From: Paenibacillus sp. JZ16 | Lineage (GTDB): Bacteria > Bacillota > Bacilli > Paenibacillales > Paenibacillaceae | Assembly: GCF_015326965.1 (NCBI RefSeq) | Contig: NZ_CP017659.1 | Coordinates: 6,204,001 to 6,268,000 of the forward strand | Direction of reading: 5' to 3' | DNA: 64,000 nucleotides | Shown here: positions 26,937 through 37,611 of the stretch, one piece after another | How the letters are laid out: each line of letters begins with the position of its first letter | How positions within the stretch are numbered: the stretch's first letter is position 1 | Notes under the pieces: model-generated | What the model was told of the DNA's origin: nothing | The model's input: only the letters and a program-made list of their open reading frames with translations | Databases searched by the model: none | Program-made: the position numbers and the translations under genes

Positions 26937-27893
26937 ATGCGTACAATCGTAGTTGGCAGTAGACAAAGTGCTCTGGCACTGACACAGACAGGACAGGTTA
27001 TTGATGACTTAAAGCGTTTAGCCAAGGAGCACGGTCTGGACTATGACTTCACCGTCAAAAAAATCGTCACGAAGGGCGACCGCATACTGGATGTTACGCT
27101 CTCCAAGGTAGGCGGCAAAGGATTGTTTGTCAAAGAAATCGAGCAGGCGATGATGGACGGCGAGATTGATATGGCGGTTCACAGCATGAAGGACATGCCT
27201 TCCGTTCTGCCCGAAGGTTTGGTGTCCGGCGCGGTGCCGGCAAGAAAGGATCCTCGTGATTGCCTGATCTCCAAAGAAGGAACAACGCTGGATGGCCTTC
27301 CTGCAGGTGCCAAGGTGGGAACAAGCAGTCTGCGCCGGTCCAGTCAGCTCAAGGCCTACCGGCCGGATCTGCAGATCGAATGGATTAGGGGGAATATCGA
27401 TTCTCGCATTCGCAAAATGGAGGACGGTGAATTTCAGGCCATCATTCTGGCGACCGCCGGTCTTCAGCGTATGGGCTGGGAGGACCGGATCACGTCGTAC
27501 TTGCCGATTGAAATTAGTCTGCCAGCCGTCGGCCAGGGCGCACTTGGAATTGAATGCCGCGAAAACGATGTAGATCTGCTGCATTTGCTCTCTCTTTATA
27601 ATGATGAGGTTACTGCACGAACCGTTGCGGCGGAGCGCAAGTTTCTAAGCGAGCTTAACGGAGGATGCCAGGTGCCTATCGGAGCTTACGCCGTCCTCAA
27701 GAATGTGGATGCCGGAGATTCCCGCGGAGAACAAAACGTTATACAATTGACAGGAATGGTAGGTTCTCCTGACGGCGAAATCATACTGAAGGAAAGCGCC
27801 GAAGGAACCGACCCTGAATCGCTCGGAGTGGAAGTGGCTGAAAAGCTGAAAGCTAAAGGAGCGGAGAAGATACTGGCACAAGTTAGGGGCTGA
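26937..27893 (+). CDS. hemC: Porphobilinogen deaminase (hydroxymethylbilane synthase)
   Basis: Polymerises four porphobilinogens into hydroxymethylbilane. In the 318 residues are [13 protein letters not shown], the substrate-binding VHSMKDMPS and [13 protein letters not shown] segments, and the dipyrromethane-cofactor cysteine in [22 protein letters not shown] precedes the ATG, three bases after the previous stop. Confidence 0.97.
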   Translation: MRTIVVGSRQSALALTQTGQVIDDLKRLAKEHGLDYDFTVKKIVTKGDRILDVTLSKVGGKGLFVKEIEQAMMDGEIDMAVHSMKDMPSVLPEGLVSGAVPARKDPRDCLISKEGTTLDGLPAGAKVGTSSLRRSSQLKAYRPDLQIEWIRGNIDSRIRKMEDGEFQAIILATAGLQRMGWEDRITSYLPIEISLPAVGQGALGIECRENDVDLLHLLSLYNDEVTARTVAAERKFLSELNGGCQVPIGAYAVLKNVDAGDSRGEQNVIQLTGMVGSPDGEIILKESAEGTDPESLGVEVAEKLKAKGAEKILAQVRG

Positions 27894-27897
27894 GGGG

Positions 27898-29454
27898 ATG
27901 GCAGGCAAGGTTTATCTGGTGGGAGCAGGACCGGGCGATGCACGCCTGATTACGATTAAAGGCAAGGAATGCATTGAAAAAGCGGATGTCGTGGTGTATG
28001 ACCGATTAGCTAGTCCACGGCTGCTGCGATGGATGAAACCCGGAGCGGAGAAGGTCTATGTAGGCAAGCTTCCGGATCGGCATACGATGAAACAGGAGCA
28101 GATCAATCAGCTGCTGGTTGATTATGCTTTGGAAGGCAAGACAGTTGTCCGTTTAAAGGGCGGCGATCCAACGATCTTCGGAAGAGTGGGTGAAGAAGCG
28201 GAGCTGTTATACCGTAATGGCATCATGTACGAAATTGTGCCGGGGATCACCTCGGCGATCAGTGTTCCGGCTTATGCCGGGATTCCCGTGACGCATCGTG
28301 ACCATGCTTCGTCATTATCGATAATTACCGGCCACGAAAGTCCCGAAAAGCTGGACCGAATGATTCAATGGGACAAGGTTACCAATGCAACGGGAACTTT
28401 GATTTTTATGATGGGTGTGGCGAAAATCGGTTATATCAGTCGTCAGCTGATCAAGCACGGCCGACCGCCGGAAACCCCGGTGGCACTTATTAGATGGGGA
28501 ACCCGGGCAGAGCAGGATACGCTGACGGGGACACTGGCGGACATCGAGGACAGAGTCAAGGCAGCGGATTTTCAGCCGCCTGCGGTTATCGTTGTTGGAC
28601 AGGTGGTGCTTCAGCGGGAGCACCTGAAGTGGGCGGAACGGCTGCCCCTCTTCGGCAAAAGAATACTGGTCACAAGGACGCGAAGCCAGGCCAGTGCTTT
28701 GGTATCCCAAATCGAAGAGCTGGGCGGAGAGCCTTATGAGTTTCCCGTCATCGAAACCGTCATGCCTTCGAAGAGCGAGAGGCTTGCCGGAATTCAACAA
28801 GCACTGGACAAGCTGAGTACGTATGACTGGGTATTTTTCACCAGCGTGAACGGAGTCGAATTCTTTTTCCGCCACCTGAAGGAGAACGGTCGCGATATTC
28901 GCGCCTTAGCCTCTGCGCGCATCGTCGCGGTTGGCCCCGCAACAGCCCATGCTCTTGGAAAATACGGTGTAGTGGCTGAAGTTATCAAAGAACGTTACCA
29001 GGCGGAAGGCCTTATCGATGCTTACGGTTCAGAGCTCCAGCCCGGTCAGCGCGTGCTGCTGCCACGCGGCGATCTGGCACGCAAGTGGCTGCCGGAGAAG
29101 CTGACGGAAATGGGACTGAACGTGACGGAAGCCGTGATCTATGAGAATGTGTTGTGCGGCGAGGACGATGATGAGCTGCTGAAGCTGCTTGAAGATGGAG
29201 GCATTCACGCCGTTACGTTCACCAGTTCATCTACGGTTACCAATCTGCTGAAGGTGCTGAAGGGGATGGGCGTGGAAGATCCAGTCGAACTGTTGAAAGG
29301 TTCGACGATTGCTTGCATCGGACCATTAACCGCGCAGACGGCTGAAGAAGCCGGACTGCACGTATCCCTCCTCGCCGAGGAAGCGACGGTCGACAGTCTG
29401 GTTAAGGCCTTATGCATTTGGAACGAGAACGATCCACGCCGTGTTGCGCCATAA
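27898..29454 (+). CDS. Fused uroporphyrinogen-III C-methyltransferase / uroporphyrinogen-III synthase (CobA-HemD)
   Basis: Two enzymes in 518 residues. Residues 1-245 are the SAM-dependent methyltransferase (KVYLVGAGPGDARLITIKG, VVRLKGGDPTIFGR, VVPGITSAISVPAYAGIPVT-type motifs) making precorrin-2. Residues ~255-510 are the synthase that cyclises hydroxymethylbilane (KRILVTRTRSQASAL, VFFTSVNGVEFFF, VTFTSSSTVTNLL). The fusion places the branch-point substrate and its two fates in one chain. It overlaps or abuts hemC by a few bases, with GAGGGG upstream. Confidence 0.95.
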   Translation: MAGKVYLVGAGPGDARLITIKGKECIEKADVVVYDRLASPRLLRWMKPGAEKVYVGKLPDRHTMKQEQINQLLVDYALEGKTVVRLKGGDPTIFGRVGEEAELLYRNGIMYEIVPGITSAISVPAYAGIPVTHRDHASSLSIITGHESPEKLDRMIQWDKVTNATGTLIFMMGVAKIGYISRQLIKHGRPPETPVALIRWGTRAEQDTLTGTLADIEDRVKAADFQPPAVIVVGQVVLQREHLKWAERLPLFGKRILVTRTRSQASALVSQIEELGGEPYEFPVIETVMPSKSERLAGIQQALDKLSTYDWVFFTSVNGVEFFFRHLKENGRDIRALASARIVAVGPATAHALGKYGVVAEVIKERYQAEGLIDAYGSELQPGQRVLLPRGDLARKWLPEKLTEMGLNVTEAVIYENVLCGEDDDELLKLLEDGGIHAVTFTSSSTVTNLLKVLKGMGVEDPVELLKGSTIACIGPLTAQTAEEAGLHVSLLAEEATVDSLVKALCIWNENDPRRVAP

Positions 29455-29509
29455 TATCCATAATCTCTTATATACATGAACGAAATTACATCATTTGGAG
29501 GTATACGTC

Positions 29510-30508
29510 ATGAGTTTTCCAATCGTACGCCATCGTCGGCTGCGTCAAAATGCCGGCATTCGCAGCATGGTCCGCGAGACCGTGCTTCATACGGAGGATC
29601 TGGTTCAGCCGATCTTCGTGACCTATGGCAATGGTGTGAAATCCGAGATTTCCTCCATGCCAGGCGTCTATCATTTTTCGCTTGACACCTTGAAAGAGGA
29701 AGTAGACGAAATCGTAAGTCTAGGCATTCCTGCTGTGCTCCTGTTCGGAATCCCCGAGACGAAAGACAGCGTGGGCACATCCGGTTTCGCGGATGACGGG
29801 ATTGTCCAAGAGGCTACCCGTCTCATCAAGTCGTGGCATCCCGATCTTCTGGTGATTGCTGATACGTGCCTATGCGAATTTACCGACCACGGCCACTGCG
29901 GTATGGTGCATACCTTTGAGCGTGACGGCCACACCTGCGGCGATGTATTAAACGACGAGTCGCTGGAGCTGCTCGTTCGTACAGCGGTTTCCCAGGCCAA
30001 AGCTGGAGCCGATATTATTGCACCTTCCAATATGATGGATGGTTTTGTCCAAGCCATTCGTTCCGGTCTTGACGAAGCCGGATTTTATAACGTGCCGATC
30101 ATGTCTTACTCCGTTAAGTACGCTTCGGCCTTTTACGGACCCTTCCGTGAGGCTGCCGATTCCGCTCCGCAATTCGGCGACCGCAAAACTTATCAGATGG
30201 ATCCGGCCAATGTGAGAGAGGCGCTTCGCGAGGCGGAGACGGACGTGCTGGAAGGCGCCGATATGCTGATGGTGAAACCGGCTATGGCCTACCTTGATGT
30301 TGTCAGATTGCTGAGAGACCAGTTTGATCTGCCAATTGTTGCATACAACGTGAGTGGTGAGTATTCCATGATTAAAGCGGCTGCTCAGCAGGGATGGATC
30401 AGTGAGCAGGCGATTGTGATGGAGCTGCTGACCGGGATGAAGCGTGCCGGTGCGGACATTATCATTACGTATTTCTCGAAGGACGCAGCACGCTGGATGC
30501 GCAGCTAG
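29510..30508 (+). CDS. hemB: Delta-aminolevulinic acid dehydratase (porphobilinogen synthase)
   Basis: Condenses two aminolevulinates to porphobilinogen. The ATG of [10 protein letters not shown] follows TTTGGAGGT and gives 332 residues. Zinc-site cysteines are in [14 protein letters not shown]. The two Schiff-base lysines are in [15 protein letters not shown] and [12 protein letters not shown]. It continues the hem operon 55 bp after the CobA-HemD fusion. Confidence 0.97.
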   Translation: MSFPIVRHRRLRQNAGIRSMVRETVLHTEDLVQPIFVTYGNGVKSEISSMPGVYHFSLDTLKEEVDEIVSLGIPAVLLFGIPETKDSVGTSGFADDGIVQEATRLIKSWHPDLLVIADTCLCEFTDHGHCGMVHTFERDGHTCGDVLNDESLELLVRTAVSQAKAGADIIAPSNMMDGFVQAIRSGLDEAGFYNVPIMSYSVKYASAFYGPFREAADSAPQFGDRKTYQMDPANVREALREAETDVLEGADMLMVKPAMAYLDVVRLLRDQFDLPIVAYNVSGEYSMIKAAAQQGWISEQAIVMELLTGMKRAGADIIITYFSKDAARWMRS

Positions 30509-30544
30509 TAACCATTAACGATGAAAGAGTTAGGAGTGCATACG

Positions 30545-31840
30545 ATGAGCCAAGATTTGCGAAAAGAAGATTTGTCGCGTTCTGCTTTTGAAGAAGCGAA
30601 GTTATATATTCCCGGCGGTGTCAACAGTCCGGTACGTGCGTTTAAGTCTGTTGGACTAACCCCGATTTATATCGATCGCGGAGAAGGCAGCCGGGTATAT
30701 GATATCGATGGCAACAGCTTTATCGATTATGTCGGTTCCTGGGGGCCGCTGATTATGGGTCACGCGCATCCTGAGGTTGTTGAAGCGCTTCAGGAGACAG
30801 CTGCCAAGGGGACCAGCTTCGGTGCTCCAACCCTATTGGAAACGAAGATGGCGAAGCTCGTCTGTGAACGTGTGCCGTCGATCGAGGTGGTGCGGATGGT
30901 GAATTCCGGTACGGAAGCAACCATGAGCGCCATTCGTCTAGCGCGCGGATATACAGGACGCAGCAAAATCATTAAATTCGAGGGCTCCTATCATGGCCAC
31001 GCCGACAGCCTTCTGATCAAAGCGGGATCGGGCATCGCAACGCTTGGACTTCCTGATAGTCCGGGTGTGCCAGAAAGCGTTGCTTCCAACACCATTGCGG
31101 TTCCTTATAACGATCTGGAATCGGTACAGCTTGCCTTCGAGCGGTTCGGCGAAGAGATTGCAGCCGTTATTGTTGAGCCCGTGGCAGGCAATATGGGCGT
31201 GGTCCCTCCGCAGCCAGGATTCCTGGAAGGTCTTCGCAAGGTCACTTCTGATTATGGCAGCGTGCTTATTTTTGACGAGGTGATGACCGGATTCCGCGTT
31301 GATCTGAACTGCGCGCAAGGCCGTTATGGCGTTACACCGGATTTGACATGCTTGGGCAAGGTGATTGGCGGCGGTCTGCCAGTCGGTGCTTATGGAGGCA
31401 AGCGTGAGCTGATGGATCAGATTGCTCCGGCAGGACCGATCTATCAAGCAGGAACGTTAAGCGGTAATCCGCTCGCCATGGCGGCTGGTTACACCACCCT
31501 GAAGCTGCTGACGCCTGCCGTCTATGAACAGCTCGAGGAGCGGGGAGCCCGTCTTCAGGCAGGATTTGAGCGTAACGCTCAGGAATTCGGTATCCCGCTT
31601 ACGATTAACCGGATCGGCTCCATGGTATGTCCATTCTTCACGAATACGCCGGTCGTCAATTTTGATACTGCGAAGACTAGTGACCTGGATCGTTTCCGTC
31701 GTTATTTTGCAGCGATGGTACAAGAGGGAGTCAGCGTACCTCCTTCCCAGTTCGAGGGCATGTTTATCTCTGGCGCTCATACGGTAGAAGATATCGATGC
31801 TACCATTGAAGCCAACTACAACGCCTTCAAAAGCCTATGA
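30545..31840 (+). CDS. hemL: Glutamate-1-semialdehyde 2,1-aminomutase
   Basis: PLP enzyme converting glutamate-1-semialdehyde to 5-aminolevulinate. The ATG of MSQDLRKED follows TTAGGAGTG (431 residues); an ATG eight codons upstream is possible. Typical segments are [16 protein letters not shown], the aspartate of [11 protein letters not shown] and the PLP lysine of [17 protein letters not shown]. Logically it acts second in the pathway although it is last in the hem run. Its stop overlaps the next start. Confidence 0.97.
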   Translation: MSQDLRKEDLSRSAFEEAKLYIPGGVNSPVRAFKSVGLTPIYIDRGEGSRVYDIDGNSFIDYVGSWGPLIMGHAHPEVVEALQETAAKGTSFGAPTLLETKMAKLVCERVPSIEVVRMVNSGTEATMSAIRLARGYTGRSKIIKFEGSYHGHADSLLIKAGSGIATLGLPDSPGVPESVASNTIAVPYNDLESVQLAFERFGEEIAAVIVEPVAGNMGVVPPQPGFLEGLRKVTSDYGSVLIFDEVMTGFRVDLNCAQGRYGVTPDLTCLGKVIGGGLPVGAYGGKRELMDQIAPAGPIYQAGTLSGNPLAMAAGYTTLKLLTPAVYEQLEERGARLQAGFERNAQEFGIPLTINRIGSMVCPFFTNTPVVNFDTAKTSDLDRFRRYFAAMVQEGVSVPPSQFEGMFISGAHTVEDIDATIEANYNAFKSL

Positions 31841-32745
31841 GTTACGGGGGAAATTGGAGCAAACGCGGCGAATGGCTGGAGCTGACGCCGGGTAAGGCGC
31901 TATTGAGTCTGCCGGATCGGAACGAAGCCGCTGCCAAGTGGCTTATGGAAACGGTCGGTATGCCCGAGAAGCTGTATCGTAAGCTTCGTCATGAACAGGG
32001 GATACAATGGAGAGGGGATCGGCTTCGGCTGGTCCTTTTTCCTTATCGGGATTACGGCATCGAACCGAGATGGCAGGAGCTTGATGTATTGTATGAGGAC
32101 GATTTTTGCCTGGTTGTGAACAAACCGGCCGGTATGGCGGTCCATCCGGACAACGAGAGCCGCGAGACGACCCTGAATCATGCGGTTGCCGCATATTACG
32201 AAGCCGAAGGCATCCATACGGCAGTCCGGCATATTCATCGGCTGGATAAGGATACAACAGGTCCCGTACTGTATGCCAAGAACGAATATGCGCAGCTAAA
32301 GCTTGACGAGGACATGCGGGAGAAGAAGATCGTCCGGATATACGCGGCTATCGTTCAGGGGAGGGTCTCTCAGGATCTGAAGAGAATCGATCTGCCGATA
32401 GGCAAAGACCGCTATCATTCAAGCCGTCGGAGAGTTTCATTAACCGGGCAGGCTGCAATCACGCATATTCTATCATCCGAGGTGTATCCGAAAGCCAGCC
32501 TGCTGCAAATTCGACTGGAAACCGGCCGGACGCATCAGATCCGGGTGCATCTAAGTCATATGGGACACCCGCTTCTGGGAGATTCCTTATACGGAGGACC
32601 AGGGGCGTTTCCGCGCCAAGCGCTGCATGGCGAACGTCTGCTATTTACTCATCCTTTCTCGGGCGAGGATATTGAGGTGAATGCACCCTGGCCTCTGGAT
32701 ATGTTGGAGTTAAGAGAGCGAATCATAGAGACATCGGACCGGTAA
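31837..32745 (+). CDS. RluA-family 23S/tRNA pseudouridine synthase
   Basis: 302 residues. The catalytic Asp is in [29 protein letters not shown] and the C-terminal [23 protein letters not shown] are standard RluA motifs. The N-terminal ~80 residues are poorly matched to an S4 domain. Which uridine is modified cannot be told. The start overlaps the hemL stop (ATGA), so it is translationally coupled. In B. subtilis no such gene sits between hemL and spoVID. Confidence 0.9.
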   Translation: MSYGGNWSKRGEWLELTPGKALLSLPDRNEAAAKWLMETVGMPEKLYRKLRHEQGIQWRGDRLRLVLFPYRDYGIEPRWQELDVLYEDDFCLVVNKPAGMAVHPDNESRETTLNHAVAAYYEAEGIHTAVRHIHRLDKDTTGPVLYAKNEYAQLKLDEDMREKKIVRIYAAIVQGRVSQDLKRIDLPIGKDRYHSSRRRVSLTGQAAITHILSSEVYPKASLLQIRLETGRTHQIRVHLSHMGHPLLGDSLYGGPGAFPRQALHGERLLFTHPFSGEDIEVNAPWPLDMLELRERIIETSDR

Positions 32746-32801
32746 GAAAACTTGCAAGATCCTGAATGAAGCTGTAACTTTCACGCACAATTCGCAAAAA
32801 A

Positions 32802-32890
32802 GTCATGCTCTCCTATTTTCGGCATATAGATAAATTGAGTGGCAAAACTTAGGCTCATGCCGTGATAACAGATCACGGATAGTATATGCC
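32802..32890 (+). promoter_or_regulatory. Sigma-E-like promoter and nested inverted repeats before spoVID
   Basis: GTCATG at 32802 and CATATA at 32823-32828 resemble a mother-cell sigma-E promoter. GGCATATA (32821-32828) is exactly repeated inverted as TATATGCC (32883-32890). Between them lies a perfect 7-bp palindrome CCGTGAT-AACAG-ATCACGG (32860-32878). The structure ends four bases before the AAGGAGGA ribosome site. Confidence 0.4.
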
Positions 32891-32908
32891 AAAAAGGAGG
32901 ACATTCCC

Positions 32909-34270
32909 GTGTTTGACCAGTCCTACGGATTGCGGTTCGATATTTACGAGCGTATTAATTTAACGGAAGATTTGCCGGGAATCGAAGAATTGGAAGAGGC
33001 GGAGTTGATCCCGCATATTCAGGTGATCAGTCAGCAGGACCAGGCTACGCTTCGGGGTCATCTGCTTCTTGCAGGCCTGTATAAAGGTGACACCGAAGCA
33101 GGAGAGACGGAGCCGCTCGAACACTGGATCCCGGTTGAAATCACGGTCCCGATGAACCGGGTATCATCATTGGATGACATCGCGGTCGAGATCGAGAATT
33201 TTGACGTGGATTTGTTATCCAAACGCAGCTTGAACATTACAGGGGTTCTGTCGCTCAAAGGAATTCAGGCGGCGGCTCCGGGAGCCCGTGACCAAGTATG
33301 GGCCAATGAGGAATTCACAGTGGTACATGCTCCTGAAGCGACTGATTTGTATTCGAACGGGGAGCAGCAGTTCGCAGCCAACCCGTACGACCAGCTTCAT
33401 GGCAGCGGAGCTCATACAGACGCTAACTCACCTTCTCCTTCTTACTTCAACGAGGCTCAGACCAGAGCCCAAGAGTTCGGGACGGATGCGCGCACACAGC
33501 AGTATCTGGCATCCTGGGCACAGTATGAGAACCAAACACGGGATTCACAGGACTCAGCAGACAGCACCATTAGCATTTCTAATTCGCCTGAAGCTCGGGA
33601 TACGGTCGAATATGCCTTACATAATGAGACGGAAGCTCAGGCAGCTGAGTCGTCGATTCCAAGTGTATGGCAATTCGAACGGGCTTCGGTCCAGCCCGAG
33701 CCGGAGCAAGAAGATCCAGCAGCCGGTTTTCCGGGTGTCATTGAGCGTAAGGGTGAAGAAGTGGAAGCCGTTCCGGTACTGGAATCACCGGAAACGGAGG
33801 AAGTGCAGCCTGTTTTTGCTGAGGAAGAATTCCCTTCGGAGGATATGGATGATATAACGGAAGAGGTTTCCATTAAAGCCGAAGAGGTTCCGACCAAGCC
33901 GGAGTTAAAGGTGGCCTTCAACACGAAGAACAGCAGCACAACCAGCGCATCGGGCGTAGGCTTCTCTTCGTTGCTTCAATCGAGCAGAACGGTTCAGGAT
34001 CAGGATCAAGCCGCTCGGGACGAGGAAGAAGAGACGGAGGAATTGGTTGACTCCGCAACGGCCGAGGACGTGGAGTGGAAGAGTCTGTTCCTGGGTAACC
34101 GCCGTGAGGAAACGCCTTTCCGCAAGGTCCGGATGTGCATTGTGCAGCGTGAGGAGACACTCGACGTGATTGCCGAGCGTTATCAACTGACGCCGCGAGA
34201 GCTTTTGTTATATAACCGCATGTCCGAGCAGAATGTGGAAGAAGGCCAGGTATTATACATTCCCCAGTAA
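32909..34270 (+). CDS. spoVID: Stage VI sporulation protein D, spore coat morphogenetic protein
   Basis: 453 residues with a GTG start after AAAGGAGGA. The N-terminal ~120-residue beta domain starts FDQSYGLRFDIYERINL. A long acidic, low-complexity middle follows (many Glu, Pro, Ser, Thr). A single C-terminal LysM domain lies at about residues 405-453 (CIVQREETLDVIAERYQLTPRELL). This is the layout of SpoVID, which encases the spore coat layers and binds SafA. Its position after hemL and before valS matches B. subtilis. The ysxE gene that follows spoVID there is absent here. Confidence 0.9.
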   Translation: MFDQSYGLRFDIYERINLTEDLPGIEELEEAELIPHIQVISQQDQATLRGHLLLAGLYKGDTEAGETEPLEHWIPVEITVPMNRVSSLDDIAVEIENFDVDLLSKRSLNITGVLSLKGIQAAAPGARDQVWANEEFTVVHAPEATDLYSNGEQQFAANPYDQLHGSGAHTDANSPSPSYFNEAQTRAQEFGTDARTQQYLASWAQYENQTRDSQDSADSTISISNSPEARDTVEYALHNETEAQAAESSIPSVWQFERASVQPEPEQEDPAAGFPGVIERKGEEVEAVPVLESPETEEVQPVFAEEEFPSEDMDDITEEVSIKAEEVPTKPELKVAFNTKNSSTTSASGVGFSSLLQSSRTVQDQDQAARDEEEETEELVDSATAEDVEWKSLFLGNRREETPFRKVRMCIVQREETLDVIAERYQLTPRELLLYNRMSEQNVEEGQVLYIPQ

Positions 34271-34301
34271 TCAGCGGAGGAAGCGATCGCGTAAGAACAA
34301 G

Positions 34302-34336
34302 CAGGTCAAGGTAGGATATCCTTGGCCTGTTTTTTG
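34302..34336 (+). terminator. Terminator of the hem-spoVID operon
   Basis: Stem CAGGTCAAGG/CCTTGGCCTG (one G-U pair) followed by T6. Confidence 0.85.
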
Positions 34337-34462
34337 TGTTTGGCGGGGAGTCGGTTAGAAGAAGAGGGGAGTCGGACGAGCCGGGGCTTCTTTTTACAAT
34401 GTATTAGCATTAATTTGGATAGACAGGTATGATGTCTAAATCGTTCGGAAACACTCGAAATA

Positions 34463-34491
34463 TTGACTATATGCAACAACCACGGTATATT
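34463..34491 (+). promoter_or_regulatory. Sigma-A promoter of valS
   Basis: TTGACT (34463-34468), 17-bp spacer, TATATT (34486-34491), about 30-60 bp before the T-box stem I. Confidence 0.75.
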
Positions 34492-34524
34492 TGAATAGTA
34501 TATGTACAGGTATTCCTAAAGCTA

Positions 34525-34842
34525 GAACAACGTTGAACGGGAAGAGTAGGAAGGTATGGCCTTCAGAGAGCGGAATTGCTATTATGCGCTGTGAGATTCC
34601 GCAGGAACCAGCTTGCCGAAGTCGCCCCGGAGTTGCGGACTTGAGATAGAGTAGGATCGATCGCTACCCTGGTTAGAGTTCGCCGGCCGCAGCCGTTATC
34701 TGTGTAAAGTGTCGTGCTTGATCGCAGGCCTTTCATGTTCTTCATGGGAGGACTCGATTCATGAATGATTATAAGCACGAAACAAAGGTGGTACCGCGAG
34801 AGAACAGTCTTTCGTCCTTTGAGGACGAAGGGCTTTTTTTGT
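34525..34842 (+). promoter_or_regulatory. T-box riboswitch, valine-specific, upstream of valS
   Basis: Stem I opens with GGGAAGAGTAGG. The specifier region CCGAAGTCGCCCCGGAG gives codon GTC (Val) at 34621-34623. The T-box core AAAGGTGGTACCGCGAG is at 34784-34800, and the terminator CTTTCGTCC/GGACGAAGG plus T7 at about 34808-34840. Length (~320 nt) fits a leader with stems II and IIA/B. Uncharged tRNA-Val should relieve termination. This explains the gene-free stretch 34337-34933. Confidence 0.92.
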
Positions 34843-34933
34843 TTCACGCAAACATGGATATCCATTGCCACGCCCGGAGGCTAAAACGTTACGGGTTGGC
34901 AAAACTGATTAACAGTATCGGAGGTACGAAAAT

Positions 34934-37603
34934 ATGGATCAAAAACAAAACCAATCCCAGTTAGACATGCCGACGACGTATGATCCGAAGGCAGCCGAAC
35001 AAAAATGGTATCCGTACTGGAAGGAAGGCGGCTTCTTTGAAGCTGGCAAACGACCGGACGCGGAGCCGTATACGATTGTTATTCCTCCACCAAACGTTAC
35101 GGGAATGCTTCACATCGGCCATGCCCTTGACTTTACGCTGCAGGATATCCTGATTCGCGTAAAGCGGATGCAGGGCTATGATGCGTTGTGGCTGCCGGGT
35201 TCTGACCATGCGGGCATCGCCACGCAAACCAAGGTTGAGCAGAAGCTTCGCGAAGAAGGCGTTACCCGCTACGATCTGGGACGTGAAAAATTCCTGGAGA
35301 AAGTGTGGGAGTGGAAGGATCTATATGCGAATACGATCCGTGACCAATGGTCCAAGATCGGCCTGTCCCTCGATTACTCCAGAGAGCGTTTCACGCTCGA
35401 CGAGGGGTTGTCGGAAGCGGTTCGGGAAGTATTCGTCAAGCTCTATGATAAGGGGCTTATATATCGCGGCAAACGCATTATCAACTGGGACCCGGCTGCT
35501 CGCACGGCTTTGTCCGATATCGAAGTGGAGTACAAAGAGGTCAACGGCCATTTGTACCACTTGCAATACCCGCTCAAAGACGGCAGCGGCTCCATTACCG
35601 TAGCAACCACCCGCCCGGAGACCATGCTTGGCGATACGGCGGTAGCCGTTCATCCGGAAGATGAGCGCTATAAAGACATGATCGGCAAGACATTGGTCCT
35701 GCCTATTGTCGGCCGAGAAATTCCGGTTATTGCCGATGAGTACGTGGAGAAGGATTTCGGCAGCGGAGCGGTTAAAATTACGCCGGCCCATGATCCGAAT
35801 GACTTCGAAATGGGTCTGAGACATGATCTGCCGCAAATCACCGTGATGGATGAATCCGGGACGATGAATGAATTTGCCGGCAAGTACCAGGGTCTTGACC
35901 GAGCAGAATGCCGCAAGCAGATCGTAAGCGACATGAAGGAATCGGGCGTGCTGCTTCGCATCGAAGATCATGTTCATCAGGTTGGCCATAGCGAAAGATC
36001 CGGCGCCGTTGTCGAGCCGTATCTGTCGACGCAGTGGTTTGTTAAGATGCAGCCGCTTGCGGAAGCAGCCGTTACTGCGCAGAAATCCGGCAAGGGCGTT
36101 AATTTCGTGCCTGACCGGTTCGAGAGAACCTACCTGCATTGGATGGAGAATGTGCGCGATTGGTGCATCTCTCGTCAATTGTGGTGGGGCCACCGGATTC
36201 CGGCCTGGTATTCCGAATCCACGGGCGAAGTGGTTGTTGCCATGAATGAAGAGGAAGCGCGCGCGAAGCTTGGCAAGGACGATCTGAGACAGGATGAGGA
36301 CGTGCTGGATACCTGGTTCAGCTCGGCATTGTGGCCGTTCTCGACCATGGGCTGGCCGAATCTGGACAGTGAGGATTTCAAACGTTATTATCCGACAAGC
36401 GTTCTCGTAACGGGGTATGATATTATTCCGTTCTGGGTTTCGCGGATGATTTTCCAAGGGCTTGAATTTACGGATCAAATGCCGTTCAAAGATACGCTTA
36501 TCCATGGTCTGGTTCGGGATAGCGAAGGCCGCAAGATGTCCAAGTCGCTCGGCAATGGTATCGATCCGCTCGAGGTTATCGAACAGTATGGCGCAGATGC
36601 CATGCGTTATATGATATCGACCGGCAGTACGCCGGGTCAGGATCTTCGATTCCGCTGGGAACGTGTGGAACAAGCGCGTAACTTCGCGAACAAGATCTGG
36701 AATGCGTCACGTTTTGCACTCATGAATCTGGAGGGCTTCACGGCGGCGGATATCGACATTTCCGGAGAGCTGGGAACGGCCGACCGTTGGATTTTGCATC
36801 GTCTGAACGAAACTTCCCGCGACATTACGCGTCTAATTGATGCCTACGAATTTGGCGAGACCGGTCGACTGCTCTACAATTTCATCTGGGATGATCTGTG
36901 TGACTGGTATATTGAATTTGCTAAGCTGTCCCTGTACGGCGAGGATCAAGCGGCCAAGAGAAAGACGCAGTCGGTGCTTGCCTATGTGCTGGACCGCACG
37001 ATGCGCTTGATCCACCCGTTCATGCCGTTCATCTCCGAAGAGATCTGGCAGCATTTGCCGCATGAAGGAGAGACGGTGATGCTGGCTTCATGGCCGACCT
37101 ATGATGAAGCATTTGAGAATGCGGAAGCCGTTACCGAAATGAACCTGCTGATGGATGTCATCCGTGCTGTACGTAACATCCGGGCGGAAGTAAACGTACC
37201 GATGAGCAAAAAAGTAGAACTCCAGTTGAAGCCGGTAAGCGAGCAAATTGCCGGCATCATCGATCGCAATGCGGATTATATTCGCCGCTTCTGCAACACG
37301 TCGGAGTATCAATCCTCCCTTGCGCTTGAGGCGCCGGATAAGGCGATGACCGCCGTGGTAACAGGTGTTGAAATGTATCTGCCGCTTGCCGGGTTGATCG
37401 ATATCGCTCAGGAGATCACGCGTCTGGAGAAGGAAATTCAGCACTTGAACAGCGAAGTCGAGCGTGTGGAGAAGAAGCTGAACAATCCAGGTTTCGTATC
37501 GAAAGCACCTGAAAAGGTGATTGAAGAAGAACGGGCGAAGCTTGCGGATTACTCGGACAAACGCAGTAAAGTGATTGCGCGCATCGAAGAACTGAGAGGC
37601 TAA
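34934..37603 (+). CDS. valS: Valine--tRNA ligase
   Basis: Class I synthetase charging tRNA-Val. The 889 residues include the HIGH motif in [17 protein letters not shown], a CP1 editing domain ([19 protein letters not shown]), the KMSKS motif in [11 protein letters not shown], the anticodon domain and a C-terminal coiled coil ([21 protein letters not shown]). The ATG follows ATCGGAGGT. It is controlled by the Val T-box, and folC follows after 8 bp. Confidence 0.98.
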   Translation: MDQKQNQSQLDMPTTYDPKAAEQKWYPYWKEGGFFEAGKRPDAEPYTIVIPPPNVTGMLHIGHALDFTLQDILIRVKRMQGYDALWLPGSDHAGIATQTKVEQKLREEGVTRYDLGREKFLEKVWEWKDLYANTIRDQWSKIGLSLDYSRERFTLDEGLSEAVREVFVKLYDKGLIYRGKRIINWDPAARTALSDIEVEYKEVNGHLYHLQYPLKDGSGSITVATTRPETMLGDTAVAVHPEDERYKDMIGKTLVLPIVGREIPVIADEYVEKDFGSGAVKITPAHDPNDFEMGLRHDLPQITVMDESGTMNEFAGKYQGLDRAECRKQIVSDMKESGVLLRIEDHVHQVGHSERSGAVVEPYLSTQWFVKMQPLAEAAVTAQKSGKGVNFVPDRFERTYLHWMENVRDWCISRQLWWGHRIPAWYSESTGEVVVAMNEEEARAKLGKDDLRQDEDVLDTWFSSALWPFSTMGWPNLDSEDFKRYYPTSVLVTGYDIIPFWVSRMIFQGLEFTDQMPFKDTLIHGLVRDSEGRKMSKSLGNGIDPLEVIEQYGADAMRYMISTGSTPGQDLRFRWERVEQARNFANKIWNASRFALMNLEGFTAADIDISGELGTADRWILHRLNETSRDITRLIDAYEFGETGRLLYNFIWDDLCDWYIEFAKLSLYGEDQAAKRKTQSVLAYVLDRTMRLIHPFMPFISEEIWQHLPHEGETVMLASWPTYDEAFENAEAVTEMNLLMDVIRAVRNIRAEVNVPMSKKVELQLKPVSEQIAGIIDRNADYIRRFCNTSEYQSSLALEAPDKAMTAVVTGVEMYLPLAGLIDIAQEITRLEKEIQHLNSEVERVEKKLNNPGFVSKAPEKVIEEERAKLADYSDKRSKVIARIEELRG

Positions 37604-37611
37604 AGGGCAAG

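Noticed and set aside
35321..36673. 450-codon open frame antisense to valS
   Set aside because: Fully inside a clear synthetase gene, His/Arg/Ile-rich low-complexity product, no ribosome site.
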